The position numbers were made by a program, and so were the translations under genes. From the NCBI RefSeq assembly GCF_046630445.1, contig NC_092340.1, positions 362,432,001 through 362,496,000 on the forward strand: a stretch of DNA of 64,000 nucleotides, given 5' to 3'. A model generated the notes under the pieces. It was not told the DNA's origin and ran no database searches. It worked only from the letters and a program-made list of their open reading frames with translations. Position 1 is the stretch's first letter. Each line of letters opens with the position of its first letter. Shown here in pieces: positions 21,430-33,713 of the stretch. Origin of the DNA: Rutidosis leptorrhynchoides. Lineage: Eukaryota > Streptophyta > Magnoliopsida > Asterales > Asteraceae.

Positions 21430-22401
21430 GTATCCGACGAAGACGAATAATGGTTTTAATTACATAGTTAATATACTTGTATTTTAACTTATGTCTTTTT
21501 AAAAAAAATGTAACTGTATCTTCGTTAGTTATTGTTAAAAAAAAATAAAAATTTTTTACATGTATAATAATATTAAAAATAATATTATCAAAACCTACGA
21601 AAGATAATTAATCAACTGTCTATCATGAACATTAGTATATATTTTAAAGACTAATTGATTCTTCCAGCATCCAATTCTTATCAACCAAGTATACTTCGAA
21701 ACAAGAAAAGCAAAATGCACCAACTACAATTTAATTCTTATTTATAAATTGAACCAATCTCATCTCCCTAAACTAACCACATTAACCAAACCATTACGAT
21801 ACATTAATATCATTGGTTTATTCAACACTTGCATACATAATATATTATAGTCGAAATCAGAAAAAAATAAAAGATAATTTTTCTATCTAAAAAACTACAA
21901 AAATTCAAACTTTAATCAGACCTTCAACTAAACCCATCTCCCAAATTAGCCACATTACAGAAACCATATTTCAATTCTTCAAAATTCATTTAAATCAATG
22001 CTTAATTTAGTAAACCCATCACCAAAGACTCAAAACTACAAAAAATTCAAACACAATTTCCTAGCTTAGATACACTCTGAGTAATAAGTTGACTATCATC
22101 ATCAATAACAGAAACTAAACAATCTCTCGGTGTGTCAAAAGAAGTCGGAAAATTGCTTATGAACAACACCCACATCAAAATAAATCAACATGGTACTCGG
22201 TATATCAACTCTAATTTCTTTAACTGTGAACTACATAAACAGATATTATGCATGGCAACGTTAGAAAAATAATAGCAAACGAATTTCATCAATCAACCTA
22301 TACAAAAGATTTACCTCGTCACCGCCAACGCTAAGGATTAGTTCTAATCGCAACATTTTTAAGCCATAGTTCATGGATATATCACATCGCACATCGTAAA
22401 A
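21430..22401. other. AT-rich intergenic DNA, nothing recognised
   Basis: About 970 bp with no long frame, RNA gene or clear repeat ends on either strand. It ends where LTR B begins. Confidence 0.6.
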
Positions 22402-23251
22402 TGTCACGACCCGGAAAATTTCGACTTATTTTAAATCAAATTCTCGATTGATTTAATATTTCCGACACGATAAGCAAAGACCGTTAAGTTGAATCTCGAA
22501 AATTTTGAACCGTTTTCATGAATTCATTTAACATTCGACCATTCTCGAAGATTCACGAACAACTATTTGTAAATAGATAGATATGTATTTAAATATATAA
22601 ATATATATATTAGTTTGAAATATCATTTGAAATACTATATGATTTAATTATTAGAATTTATTATGTACAATAAAATAAAATAAAATATTATAATAATTAT
22701 TATTTAAAATATATCAATATATATAGTTGAAGTATATTAAATACACATATGTGATTTCGAACTTATTTTGTAATCGACCGTAACGCTCAATTGTCAATTG
22801 ATCGATATTAAACAAGTTAAAAATGAACTTATGTGATTTTAAAAATATACGTTGATCCGAAAATGAGTTATATAAATTATAGGCTTATTAAAAATGTATT
22901 TAGGAGCTATTTGTGAAATTTTAACACTTTTTATATTTTACCCGGGATCGAGCGCGAACAGATGATTTAATTTTTATTTAAATAATTGTTAAACAGTTAA
23001 TAACCAAATTTTATACCATAATGACTGAAATAAATAAAGATAATTAATGTAAAAATTTGGGATTTTTTTGAAGACTTTTATCCGCCACTGAATTAATCAC
23101 GGAGCACGATATAGCACTCCGTGAAAACTGTCGGTAGAAGAATCCAATTCATCCGTCTGCTAAACTATTTAATTGTTGAAGTAATTGGATGTTACTGTAT
23201 GCTTTTTGTTTTCTTCACCAAATGAGTCTTATATTCTATATCCACTTACAC

Positions 23252-23253
<2 letters not shown>

Positions 23254-23298
<45 letters not shown>
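23254..23298. repeat. (AT)n microsatellite in LTR B
   Basis: Uninterrupted TA dinucleotides, followed by ACACTCATAG. Confidence 0.9.
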
Positions 23299-23302
<4 letters not shown>

Positions 23303-24045
23303 CACTCATAGATTAACACAACACTACACATATATTTATCTTTCTTCTACTTTCTGCAAACCTAACTATTACTACTCGATCACCTGTATCCTTCTCCTCC
23401 TTCCATCGCCTGCCATGAACCGCCACCACCTCAAGCCTCCATCACCTTCAACGATCACCTTGAACCACCAAACCACCACCATTGCACCACCTTTCTTTAT
23501 TTTTTTATTTCACGATGCAACCACCACACACGACTATAGTGAGCTGCTGTTTTCATCACCACTTAATACCTACCATCGCCATCCACCAGCTCCGTGAACT
23601 ACAACATCCTAACCACTCTCATCACCTCTCTCTCCTTTTCTACTTCTGTCGCGAGAAATCACCACCACACTCATCGAAACCCATTTGATGTGTCCTCCTG
23701 TCTGTCGCGATGCTGCTGCTGCGGTTAGTGATGGTAGCGATGATGTTGCATGATGATGTGATGATGAACGAGAGGTAAGAGAGGAAAGAAGATGAGGTTA
23801 AAACATGATAATGGTGATGAAACTGTGAGGTTATCACGAAGAAGACGATGAATAGTGTCATGTTGTTGATTAATTGAACGATGATGATTCTGTTAGGATG
23901 GATGATGTTTGATAGAGTAGATGATGATGTTGTGTTATAGTGATTATATGTCAATTTGATGATGATGTTAATTGGGTTTGTAAGAAGAAGAAGGGAAACA
24001 GAAAAACGGGTTATATAGTTTTGGTTCATGAATTAAATCAGAAAA

Positions 24046-24151
24046 ACAAGTAAGCTCAGCTGGTTTAAGGGTGTATCGGGTTAACAAGATGTCGAGGGTT
24101 TAAGCCTGGGCAATGGCATTATTTTTTTTAAAGCTTGTTACTTTGAGGTAG

Positions 24152-24152
<1 letters not shown>
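24046..24152 (+). repeat. tRNA-like (SINE-like) segment with an ATT tail
   Basis: AAGCTCAGCTGG fits the tRNA A-box consensus TRGCNNAGYNGG except for its first base. About 40 bp on, GAGGGTTTAAGCC approximates a B box (GGTTCGANNCC). A T-rich patch and a long (ATT)n tract follow. It fits a short tRNA-derived SINE or fossil tRNA segment embedded in LTR B. I do not see a foldable, complete tRNA. Confidence 0.4.

Positions 24153-24218
<66 letters not shown>
24153..24218. repeat. (ATT)n microsatellite
   Basis: About 20 ATT units directly after the tRNA-like segment in LTR B. Confidence 0.95.
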
Positions 24219-24377
24219 GATATTATTATTAATTATTGTTATTATTATGTTAACTATTATTATTACTAACATTAATAATATAATTATTATTATCATTAAA
24301 TAATTTATATTATTATCATTATTATTATTACAAGTCTTATACTATTAGTATTACTAGCATATTAAGTATATTTATTA

Positions 24378-24379
<2 letters not shown>

Positions 24380-24458
<79 letters not shown>
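24380..24458. repeat. (ATT)n microsatellite
   Basis: A second ATT array in LTR B. It produces long poly-Ile frames on the opposite strand that are not genes. Confidence 0.95.
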
Positions 24459-24778
24459 TTATATTTAGTATTATCATTAACGTTAATATTATTAGTACCA
24501 TTATGATTAAAATCATTATTTTAATATTATTATCATTATTATTAAAATTATTTTTGTTATCAAAATTAACATTATTATTAAGAATTAGTATTATTATTAA
24601 AAGTATCATTATTATTAAAAATTATCATTCTCATTTTTATAAAAATTTTATCAATTTTAAAAGTATCAATTTTATTAAAATTAACATTTTTACCAAAATT
24701 ATCATTAATTTTATCATTATTATTTTTAGTATCATTATCATTATTCTTAAGAATATTACTATTATTATTAGTTTTATG

Positions 24779-24903
<125 letters not shown>

Positions 24904-25152
24904 AAAATAATACAACTCTTTAATTATTATCATTATTAATATTATTTTATCAAATAAATACTTATATATAGAATATATATAAAAGTATATATATAGAAAT
25001 ATATAGCAACTGAAATAATATATATAAACTTGTTCTATTACAAGTATATATGTTTTAATATATATAAAAATGATATAGGTTCGTGAATCCGAGGCCAACC
25101 CTGCATTGTTCAGTTTCATCGTATGCATATTTTTACCACAAAATATCGTATC

Positions 25153-25347
25153 GTGAGTTTCATTTGCTTCCTTTTTAAATGCTTTTGCAATATATATTTT
25201 TGGGCTGAGAATACATGCGCTGCTTTTATAAATGTTTGACGAAATAGACACAAGTACTTAAAAACCTTCCTCGAATGAGTTGTTATACCGAATATCACCC
25301 CTGTTTATTTTAGCTTGGTAACCTAAGAATTAGTTGGACGTTATAAT
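25153..25347 (+). promoter_or_regulatory. Donor-like site and conserved block in LTR B
   Basis: GTGAGTTTCATTTGC at 25153 begins a block with TTTTTGGGCTGAGAATACAT that recurs in LTR F at 59713-59780 and, more diverged, in the E1 and E2 LTRs. It pairs with an acceptor-like TTTATTCTCAG ending at 39156, which is 519 bp away once the inserted E1 is ignored. Confidence 0.5.
25343..25347. repeat. Left target-site duplication of E1
   Basis: ATAAT, repeated at 38828-38832. Confidence 0.9.
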
Positions 25348-25690
25348 TGAAATGTCCCATTCATATTGATTATAAACATTCCATATTAATTGATTTCGTT
25401 GCGAGGTTTTGACCTCTATATGAGACGTTTTTCAAAGACTGCATTCATTTTTAAAACAACTATAACCTTTATTTTATCAATAAAGGTTTTAAAAGCATTA
25501 CGTAGATTATCAAATAATGATAATCTAAAATATACTGTTTACACATGACCATTATATAATGGTTTACAATAGAAATATATTACATTAACATATGTTTCTT
25601 GAATGCAGTTTTTACACAATATCATACAAACATGGACTCCAAATCTTGTCCTTATTTTAGTATGCAACAGCGGAAGCTCTTAGTATTCAC

Positions 25691-26180
25691 CTGAGAATAA
25701 ACATTCTTTAAACGTCAACAAAAATGTTGGTGAGTTATAGGTTTAACCTATATATATCAAATCGTAACAATAGACCACAAGATTTCATATTTCAATACAC
25801 ATCCCATACATAGAGATAAAAATCATTCATATGGTGAACACCTGGTAACCGACATTAACAAGATGCATATATAAGAATATCCCCATCATTCTAGGACACC
25901 CTTCAGATATGATATAAATTTCGAAGTACTAAAGCATCCGGTACTTTGGATGGGGTTTGTTAGGCCCAATAGATCTATCTTTAGGATTCGCGTCAATTAG
26001 GGTGTCTTTTCCCTAATTCTTAGATTACTAGACTTAATAAAAAGGGGCATATTCGATTTCGATAATTCAATCATAGAATGTAGTTTCACGTACTTGTGTC
26101 TATTTTGTAAATCATTTATAAAACATGCATGTATTCTCATCCCATAAATATTAGATTTTAAAAGTGGGACTATAACTCAC
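25691..26180 (-). other. Intron-like interval in the E1 3' LTR
   Basis: Minus strand: GTGAGTTATAG at 26180 and CTCACCAAC...TTGAC...GTTTATTCTCAG|GTG ending at 25691, 490 bp. The same spacing (35711-36200) holds in the other LTR. TTGAC lies about 25-30 nt before the AG, a plausible branch-site distance. Whether it is spliced is unknown. Confidence 0.45.
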
Positions 26181-28117
26181 TTTCACAGATATTTCCTTCC
26201 TCGAAAATAAGACTTGGCCACGGATCGATTCACGAACCTATACAAATATGTACATATATATCAAAGTATGATCAAAATATAATTACAACCATTTTTATTA
26301 TGTTTTAAAGATTTGAGTGTATTAAGTCAGCTGTCCTCGTTAATAACCTACAACTAGTTGTCCACAGTTAGATGTACAGAAATAAATCGATATATATTAT
26401 CTTGAATCAATCCACGACCCAGTGTATACACGTCTCAATCTAGATCATAACTCAAATTATATATATTTTTGGAATCAACCTCAACCCTGTATAGCTAACT
26501 CAAACATTACTGCATATAGAGTGTCTATGGTTGTTCCAAATAATATATATACATTGGTCGATATGATATGTCAAAACATTTGCATACGCGTCTATGGTAT
26601 CCCAAGATTACATAATATATTAGAATACATGTATAATACAATATAAGTTAGCTAGGATATGATTTGTATAGTTTTGTTAAACATTTCCCGTAGCTAAAAA
26701 GATCAAAAATATCCAATCTTGTTTTACCCATAACTTCTTCATTTTAAATCCGTTTTAAGTGAATCAAATTGCTATGGTTTCATATTGAACTATAATTTAA
26801 GAATCCAAACAGAAAAAGTATAGGTTTATAGTTGGAAATTTAAGTTACATGTCAATTACTAAAGAGGTAGTCATTTCCGTCGAAAGAACGACATCTTGAT
26901 GACCATTTTAAAAAACATAATTTCACTTTGAGTTTAACCAAGATTTTTGGATATAGTTTCATGTTCATATGAAAAATCATTTTCCCAGAAGAACAACTTT
27001 TAAATCAAAGTTTATCATAGTTTTTAATTATCCAAACCAAAACAGCCCCCGGTTTCACTACGACGACGTATATCCGATTTTATGGTGTTCATCGTGTTTT
27101 CAGGTTTTAAATCATTAAGTTAGCATATAATATAGATATAGAACATGTGTTTAGTTGATTTTAAAAGTCAAGTTAGAAGGATTAACTTTTGTTTGCGAAC
27201 AAGTTTAGAATTAACTAAACTATGTTCTAGTGATTACAAGTTTAAACCTTCGAATAAGATAACTTTATATGTATGAATTGAATGATGTTATGAACATCAT
27301 TACTACCTCAAGTTTTCTGGATAAAACTATTGGAAATGAGAAAAATGGATCTAGATTCAAAGGATCCTTGGATGGCTTGAAAGTTCTTGAAGCAGAATCA
27401 TGACACGAAAACAGTTCAAGTAAGATTTTCACTCGAAATAAGATTGTTATAGTTGTAGAAATTGAATCAAAGTTTGAATATGAATATTACCTTGAATTAG
27501 AAAGATAACCTACTTTAAATAACAAAGGTTCCTTGATCTTAGATGATTACTTGGAATGGATTAGAAAGCTTGGAAGTAGACTTGCAAACTTGGAAGTATT
27601 CTTGATTTTTATGAAACTATACTTATGGAATTTATGAAGAACACTTAGAACTTGAAGATGGAACTTGAGAGAGATCAATTAGATGAAGAAAATTGAAGAA
27701 TGAAAGTATTTGTAGGTGTTTTTGGTCGTTGGTATATGGATTAGATATAAAGGATATGTAATTTTGTTTTCATGTAAATAAGTCATGAATGATTACTAAT
27801 ATTCTTGTAATTTTATGAGATATTTCATGCTAGTTGCCAAATGATGGTTCCCATATGTGTTAGGTGACTCACATGGGCTGCTAAGAGCTGATCATTGGAG
27901 TGTATATACCAATAGTACATACATCTAAAAGCTGTGTATTGTATGAGTACGAATACGGGTGCATACGAGTAGAATTGTTGATGAAACTGAACGAGGATGT
28001 AATTGTAAGCATTTTTGTTAAGTAGAAGTACTTTGATATGTGTCTTGAAGTCTTTCAAAAGTGTAAGAATACATATCAAAACACAACATGTATATACATT
28101 CTAATGGAGTCGTTAAG

Positions 28118-28590
28118 TCTTCGTTAGTCGTTACATGTAAGTGTTGTTTTGAAACCTTTAAGTTAACGATCTCAATTAATGTTGTTAACCCAATGTTTAT
28201 TATATCAAATGAGATGTTAAATTATTATGTTATCATGATATTATGATGTATGAATATCTCTTAATATGATATATATATTAAAATATCGTTACAACGATAA
28301 TCGTTACATATAAGTCTCGTTTCGTAATTCTTGAGTTAGTAGTCTTGTTTTTACATATGTAGTTCATTGTTAACACACTTAATGATATATTTAAATATCA
28401 TTTTATCATGTTAAATATAGTGTATCAATATCTTAATATGATACATATGTATTTAGTAGACGTTATCATAACGATAATCGTTATATATATCATTTCGAGT
28501 TTCTTAACTTAGTAATCTCATTTCTTATGTATATCACACATTGTTAATATACTTAGTGAGATACTTACTCATTATAATCTCATGTCAACC
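28118..28590. repeat. Three degenerate direct repeats of about 175 bp in E1 U3
   Basis: Units start near 28118, 28292 and 28467; the latter two begin at the 13-bp palindrome AACGATAATCGTT. Each then carries a TTCTTGAGTTAGTAGTC-like line and a TTGTTAAC-like line. They also occur at 38137-38610 and in LTR E at about 54720-55210. They lie in the 5' part of the LTR, where enhancer repeats are usual. Confidence 0.7.
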
Positions 28591-28808
28591 ATATATATAT
28601 GTCTATATATACCACAACATGTAGTTTTTACAAATTTGTAACGTTCGTGAATCGCCGGTCAACTTGGGTGATCAATTGTCTATATGAAACTTATTTCATT
28701 TAATCAAGTCTTAACAAGTTTGATTGTTTAACACGTTGGAAACATTTAGTCATGTAAATATCAATCTCAATTAATATATATAAACATGGAAAAGTTCTGG
28801 TCACTACA

Positions 28809-28824
28809 GTACCTACCCGTTAAA
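28809..28824 (-). other. Polypurine tract of E1
   Basis: Minus-strand TTTAACGGGTAGGTAC directly before the 3' LTR, the start site for plus-strand synthesis. F has the same tract at 58306-58322. Confidence 0.8.
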
Positions 28825-28843
28825 TAAATTTCGTCCCGAAATT

Positions 28844-31800
28844 TTAAGCTGTTGAAGGTGTTGATGAATCTTCTAGAAATAGACGCGGATATTTCTTCTT
28901 CATCTGATCTTCACACTCCCAGGTGAAATCCGGTCCTCTATGAATATTCCATTGAACCTTAATAATCGGTATCTTTTTTTGCTTAAGTCTCTTAACCTCA
29001 CGATCCATTATTTCGACGGGTTCTTCAATGAATTGAAGTTTTTCATTGATTTGGATTTCGTCCAACGGAATAGTGAGATCTTCTTTAGCAAAACATTTCT
29101 TCAAATTCGAGACGTGGAAAGTGTTATGTACAGCCGTGAGTTGTTGAGGTAGCTCCAGTTGGTAAGCTACTGGTCCGACACGATCTATAATCTTGAATGG
29201 TCCATTGTACCTTGGATTTAGTTTCCCCCGTTTACCAAATCGAACAACGCCTTTTCAAGGTGAAACCTTAAGCATGACCATTTCTCCAATTTCAAACTCT
29301 ATATCTTTTCTTTTACTGTCCGCGTAGCTCTTTTGTCGACTCTGGGCGGTTTTCAATCGTTGTTGAATTTGGATGATTTTCTCGGTAGTTTCTTGTATTA
29401 TCTCCGGACCCGTAATTTGTCTATCCCCCACTTCATTCCAACAAATCGGAGACCTGCACTTTCTACCATAAAGTGCCTCAAACGGCGCCATCTTAATACT
29501 AGAATGATAACTGTTATTGTAGGAAAATTCTGCTAACAGTAGGTGTCGATCTCAACTGTTTCCGAAATCAATAACACATGCTCGTAGCATGTCTTCAAGC
29601 GTTTGTATCGTCCTTTCGCTCTGCCCATCAGTTTGTGGATGATAGGCAGTACTCATGTCTAGACGAGTCCCCAATGCTTGTTGCAACGTCTGCCAGAACC
29701 TTGAAATAAATCTACCATCCCTATCAGAGATAATAGAGACGGGTATTCCATGTCTGGAGACAACCTCCGTCAAATACAATCGCGCCAACTTCTCCATTTT
29801 GTCATCTTCTCTCATTGGCAGGAAGTGTGCTGACTTGGTGAGACGATTAACTATTACCCAAATAGTATCATAACCACTTGCAGTCCTTGGCAATTTAGTA
29901 ATGAAATCCATGGTAATGTTTTCCCATTTCCATTCCAGGATTTCAGGTTGTTGTAGTGGACCTGATGGTCTCTGATGTTCAGCTTTGACCTTAGAACACG
30001 TCAAACATTCTCCTACATATTTAGCAATATCGGATTTCATACCCGGCCACTAAAAGTGTTTCTTGAGATCTTTATACATCTTCCCCGCTCCGGGATGTAT
30101 TGAATATCTGGTTTTATGTGCTTCCTTAAGTACCATTTCTCTCACATCTCCAAACCTTGGTACCCAAATTCTATCAGCCCTATATCGGGTTCCGTCTTCC
30201 CGAATATTAAGATGTTTCTCTGATCCTTTGGGTATCTCATTCTTCAACTTTCCTTCTTTTACAACCCCCTGTTGCGCCTCCTTTATTTGAGTAGTAAGGT
30301 TAGTACGAATAATTATATTCATAGCTTTTACCCGTATAGGTTCTCTGTCCTTTTTACTCAAAGCGTCAGCTACCACATTCACCTTCCCCGGGTGGTATCG
30401 AATCTCAAAATCATAATCATTTAACAGTTCAATCCACCTGCATTGTCTCATATTCAGTTGCTTCTGATTAAATATATGTTGGAGACTTTTGTGGTCGGTA
30501 TATATAATACTTTTGACCCCATATAAATAATGCCTCCAAGTCTTTAATGCAAAAACAACAGCACCCAATTCCAAATCGTGAGTCGTATAATTTTGCTCGT
30601 GAATCTTCAATTGTCTAGACGCATAAGCAATCACCTTCGTTCGTTGCATTAATACACAACCGAGACCTTGCTTTGATGCGTCACAATAAATCACAAAATC
30701 ATCATTCCCTTCAGGCAATGACAATATAGGTGCCGTAGTTAGCTTTTTCTTCAATAACTGAAACGCCTTCTCTTGTTCATCCTTCCATTAAAATTTCTTC
30801 CCTTTATGCGTTAATGCAGTCAAGGGTTTTGCTATTTTGGAGAAATCTTGGATGATTCTTCTGTAGTAACCAGCCAATCCTAAAAATTGACGTATATGCT
30901 TCGGAGTTTTTGGGGTTTCCCACTTTTCAACGGTTTCGATCTTTGCCGGGTCCACCTGGATACCTTCTTTGTTCACTATGTGACCGAGGAATTGAACTTC
31001 TTCCAACCAAAATGCACACTTTGAAAACTTAGAGTACAATTTTTCTTTCCTCAATACTTCTAGCACTTTTCTCAAATGTTCTTCGTGCTCTTGATCATTT
31101 TTTGAGTAAATAAGTATGTCATCGATGAAAAAATGACAAACTTGTCAAGATATGGCGCACACACTCGGTTCATAAGGTCCATGAACACAGCTGGTGCGTT
31201 AGTCAATCCAAACGGCATAACCATAAACTCGTAATGACCATAACGCGTCCTAAAAGCAGTTTTTGGAATATCATCCTCCTTTACTCGCATTTGATGATAT
31301 CCAAAACGTAAATCGATTTTCGAATAAATCGACGAGCCTTGTAGTTGATCAAATAAGTCGTCAATTCTCGGCAGTGGATAACGGTTTTTGATGGTAAGTT
31401 TATTTAACTCTCTGTAGTCAATACACAACCTAAATGTACCATCCTTCTTCTTGACAAACAAAATAGAAGCTCCCCATGGTGATGTGCTTGGTCGAATGAA
31501 ACCACGTTCTAATAGTTCTTGTAGTTGGCTTTGCAGTTCTTTCATCTCGTTGGGTGCGAGTCTGTAAGGAGCACGAGCTATTGGTGCAGCTCCTGGTACA
31601 AGATCTATTTGAAATTCAACAGATCAATGTGGAGGTAGTCCCGGTAATTCTTTCGGAAATACATCAGGAAATTCTTTTGCGACGGGAACATCATTGATGC
31701 TCTTTTCTTCAGTTTGTACTTTCTCGACATGTGCTAGAACAGCATAGCAACCTTTTCTTATTAGTTTTTGTGCCTTCAAATTACTAATAAGATGTAGCTT

Positions 31801-32100
31801 CGTGTTGCCCTTTTCTAAGGGTTCTCCTTCTTCTCGTACAACGCGAATTGCATTTTTGTAACATACGATCTCTGCTTTCATCTCCTTCAGCCAGTCCATG
31901 CCAACTATTACATCAAAACTCCCTAACTCTACTGGTATCAAATCAATCTTAAATATTTCGCTACCCAGTTTAATTTCTCGATTCTGGCATATATAATCTG
32001 CTGAAATTAATTTACCGTTTGCTAATTCGAGTAAAAATTTACTATCCAATGGCATCAATGGACAACTTAATTTAGCACAAAAATCTCTACTCATATAGCT
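28844..32100 (-). mobile_element. pol region of E1: protease to chromodomain
   Basis: Minus-strand order, approximate: protease ([13 protein letters not shown]) near 31850-31930; reverse transcriptase ([58 protein letters not shown]) near 31100-31500; RNase H (DFVIYCDASKQGLGCVLMQ) near 30640-30700; integrase ([56 protein letters not shown]) near 29580-30000; and a C-terminal chromodomain-like segment ([37 protein letters not shown]) near 28850-29050. The order with integrase after RNase H is Ty3/gypsy. It is broken and treated as a fossil. Confidence 0.92.
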
Positions 32101-32289
32101 TCTTTTCGCACCCGAATCAAATAAAACGTAAGCAGATTTATTGTCAATAAGAAATGTACCCGTAACAAGCTCCGGGTCTTCCTGTGCCTCTGCCGCATTA
32201 ATATTGAAAACTCTTCCGCGGCCTTATCCATTTGTGTTCTCCTGGTTCGGGCAATTTCTAATAATGTGGCCCGATTTTCCACATTTATA

Positions 32290-33396
32290 AAAAACTACAT
32301 TGGCATAACTTGCTCCGACACTACTTGCTCCATCATTACTCGTTCCGACACCATTTGTTCCTTTCGTTCTGTTAATCCCTGGTCCGTAGACCTCACACTT
32401 CGCCGCGCTATGACCATTTCTTTTACACTTGTTGCAAAATTTGGTGCAGAACCCTGAGTGATACTTTTCACACCTTTGGCATAGCTGCTACTGATTGTTG
32501 TTGTTGTTGTTGTTATTGCGGTTGTTATTGTTGTTGGGATGATTGTTGTAGTTGTTGTTGTTGTTGTTGTTATGCCGTTTGTTGTAGTTGCGATTGATGT
32601 TGCGATTGTTGGGATAGTTGTTGTTGTTTTAGTGACTCTTATCACCGTTTTCCTCCCACTTTCTTTTGACTAGCTTCATGTTGGCCTCTTCGGCCGCCTG
32701 TTCTTTAATTCTTCCCTCAATCTGGTTCACTAGTTTGTGAGCCATTCTACATGCCTTTTGTATGGAGGCAGGCTCGTGTGAACTTATATCTTCTTGGATT
32801 CTCTCCGGTAACCCTTTCACAAACGCGTCGATCTTCTCTTCCTCATCTTCGAACGCTCTCGGACACAATAGGCACAATTCTGTGAATCGTCTTTCGTACG
32901 AAGTAATATTGAATCCCTGTGTTCGTAACCCTCTAAGTTCTGACTTGAGCTTATTGACCTCGGTTCTGGGACGGTACTTCTCGTTCATCAAGTGCTTGAA
33001 TGCTGACCACGGTAGCGCGTAAGAAGCATCTTGTCCCACTTGCTCTAGATAGGTATTCCACCATGTTAACGCAATACTTATGAAGGTATGCGTAGCGTAC
33101 TTCACTTTGTCTCCTTCAGCACACTTACTTATGGCAAACACCGATTCAACTTTCTCGGTCCACCGTTTCAATCCGATTGGTCCTTCGGTCCCATTAAATT
33201 CTAAAGGTTTGCAGGCAGTGAATTCCTTGTAGGAGCATCCTACACGATTTCTTGCACCGTTAGCTGTATTGCTAGATTCATAGTTATTGTTGGTATGTAG
33301 CGCGACCTGTACTGCGGCTATGTTTGAAGCAAGAAAGGCACGAAATTCCTCTTCGCTCATATTCAAGGTGTGTCGAGTAGTCGGTGCCATTTCCTT
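32290..33396 (-). mobile_element. gag region of E1
   Basis: Starts at the Met near 33390 (MAPTTRHTLNMSEEEFRAFL). The gag core shows WTEKVESVFAISKCAEGDKV, ALTWWNTYLEQVG and RPRTEVNKLKSELRGL. A Thr/Asn-rich repetitive stretch near 32470-32630, whose ACA/AAC codons read as GTT on the plus strand, precedes the zinc-knuckle area. Fossil, broken. Confidence 0.85.
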
Positions 33397-33426
33397 CAAA
33401 ATAGTCAAATGAAACAAGTTAATCAT

Positions 33427-33713
33427 ACAGAATATTAAGAGTAGTCAATAGTATCTCGTAGCATAATATGAACTCATTTATAAAAGCTTTTTCTTCATAT
33501 TAGCGTTTTATAAGTTTAAATTCGGGTACTACCTACCCGTTAAGTTCATACTTAGTAGCTAATATACAATTCAACTACTACAATTCCATATGAAAAACTG
33601 ATTATAATAATATATCACATACAAATATTCTTCAAACTTACAACTTCGCTATATTACATATAACATGAAATATAGTACACTATGATACAGGACAGTTTTG
33701 AAGATAAATCTAG
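33427..33713. other. Spacer between F-box frame and gag in E1
   Basis: AT-rich and non-coding. The minus strand contains TTAACGGGTAGGTA at 33530-33543, a copy of the polypurine tract motif far from the LTR. Confidence 0.7.

Larger units (their letters stand above)
25348..28808 (-). repeat. 3' LTR of E1, 3.46 kb
   Basis: Minus strand TGTAGTGACC to GGGACATTTCA. It includes about 175-bp subrepeats (28118-28590), an intron-like pair (donor at 26180, acceptor at 25691, minus strand) and a hairpin GAGGT-CAAA-ACCTC near its 3' end (25403-25416). Confidence 0.93.

Noticed and set aside
23415-24029. His/Thr/Pro-rich frames in LTR B
   Set aside because: Low-complexity CACC and GATGATG repeats in a leader-like part of the LTR; no domain, no conservation in LTR F.
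26422-26646. A 74-residue frame open in three LTR copies (26422-26646, 36442-36666, 63538-63762)
   Set aside because: It lies antisense in an LTR, and most differences between copies change the amino acid (for example R/N, K/N, P/L, T/R), so there is no sign of selection for a protein.
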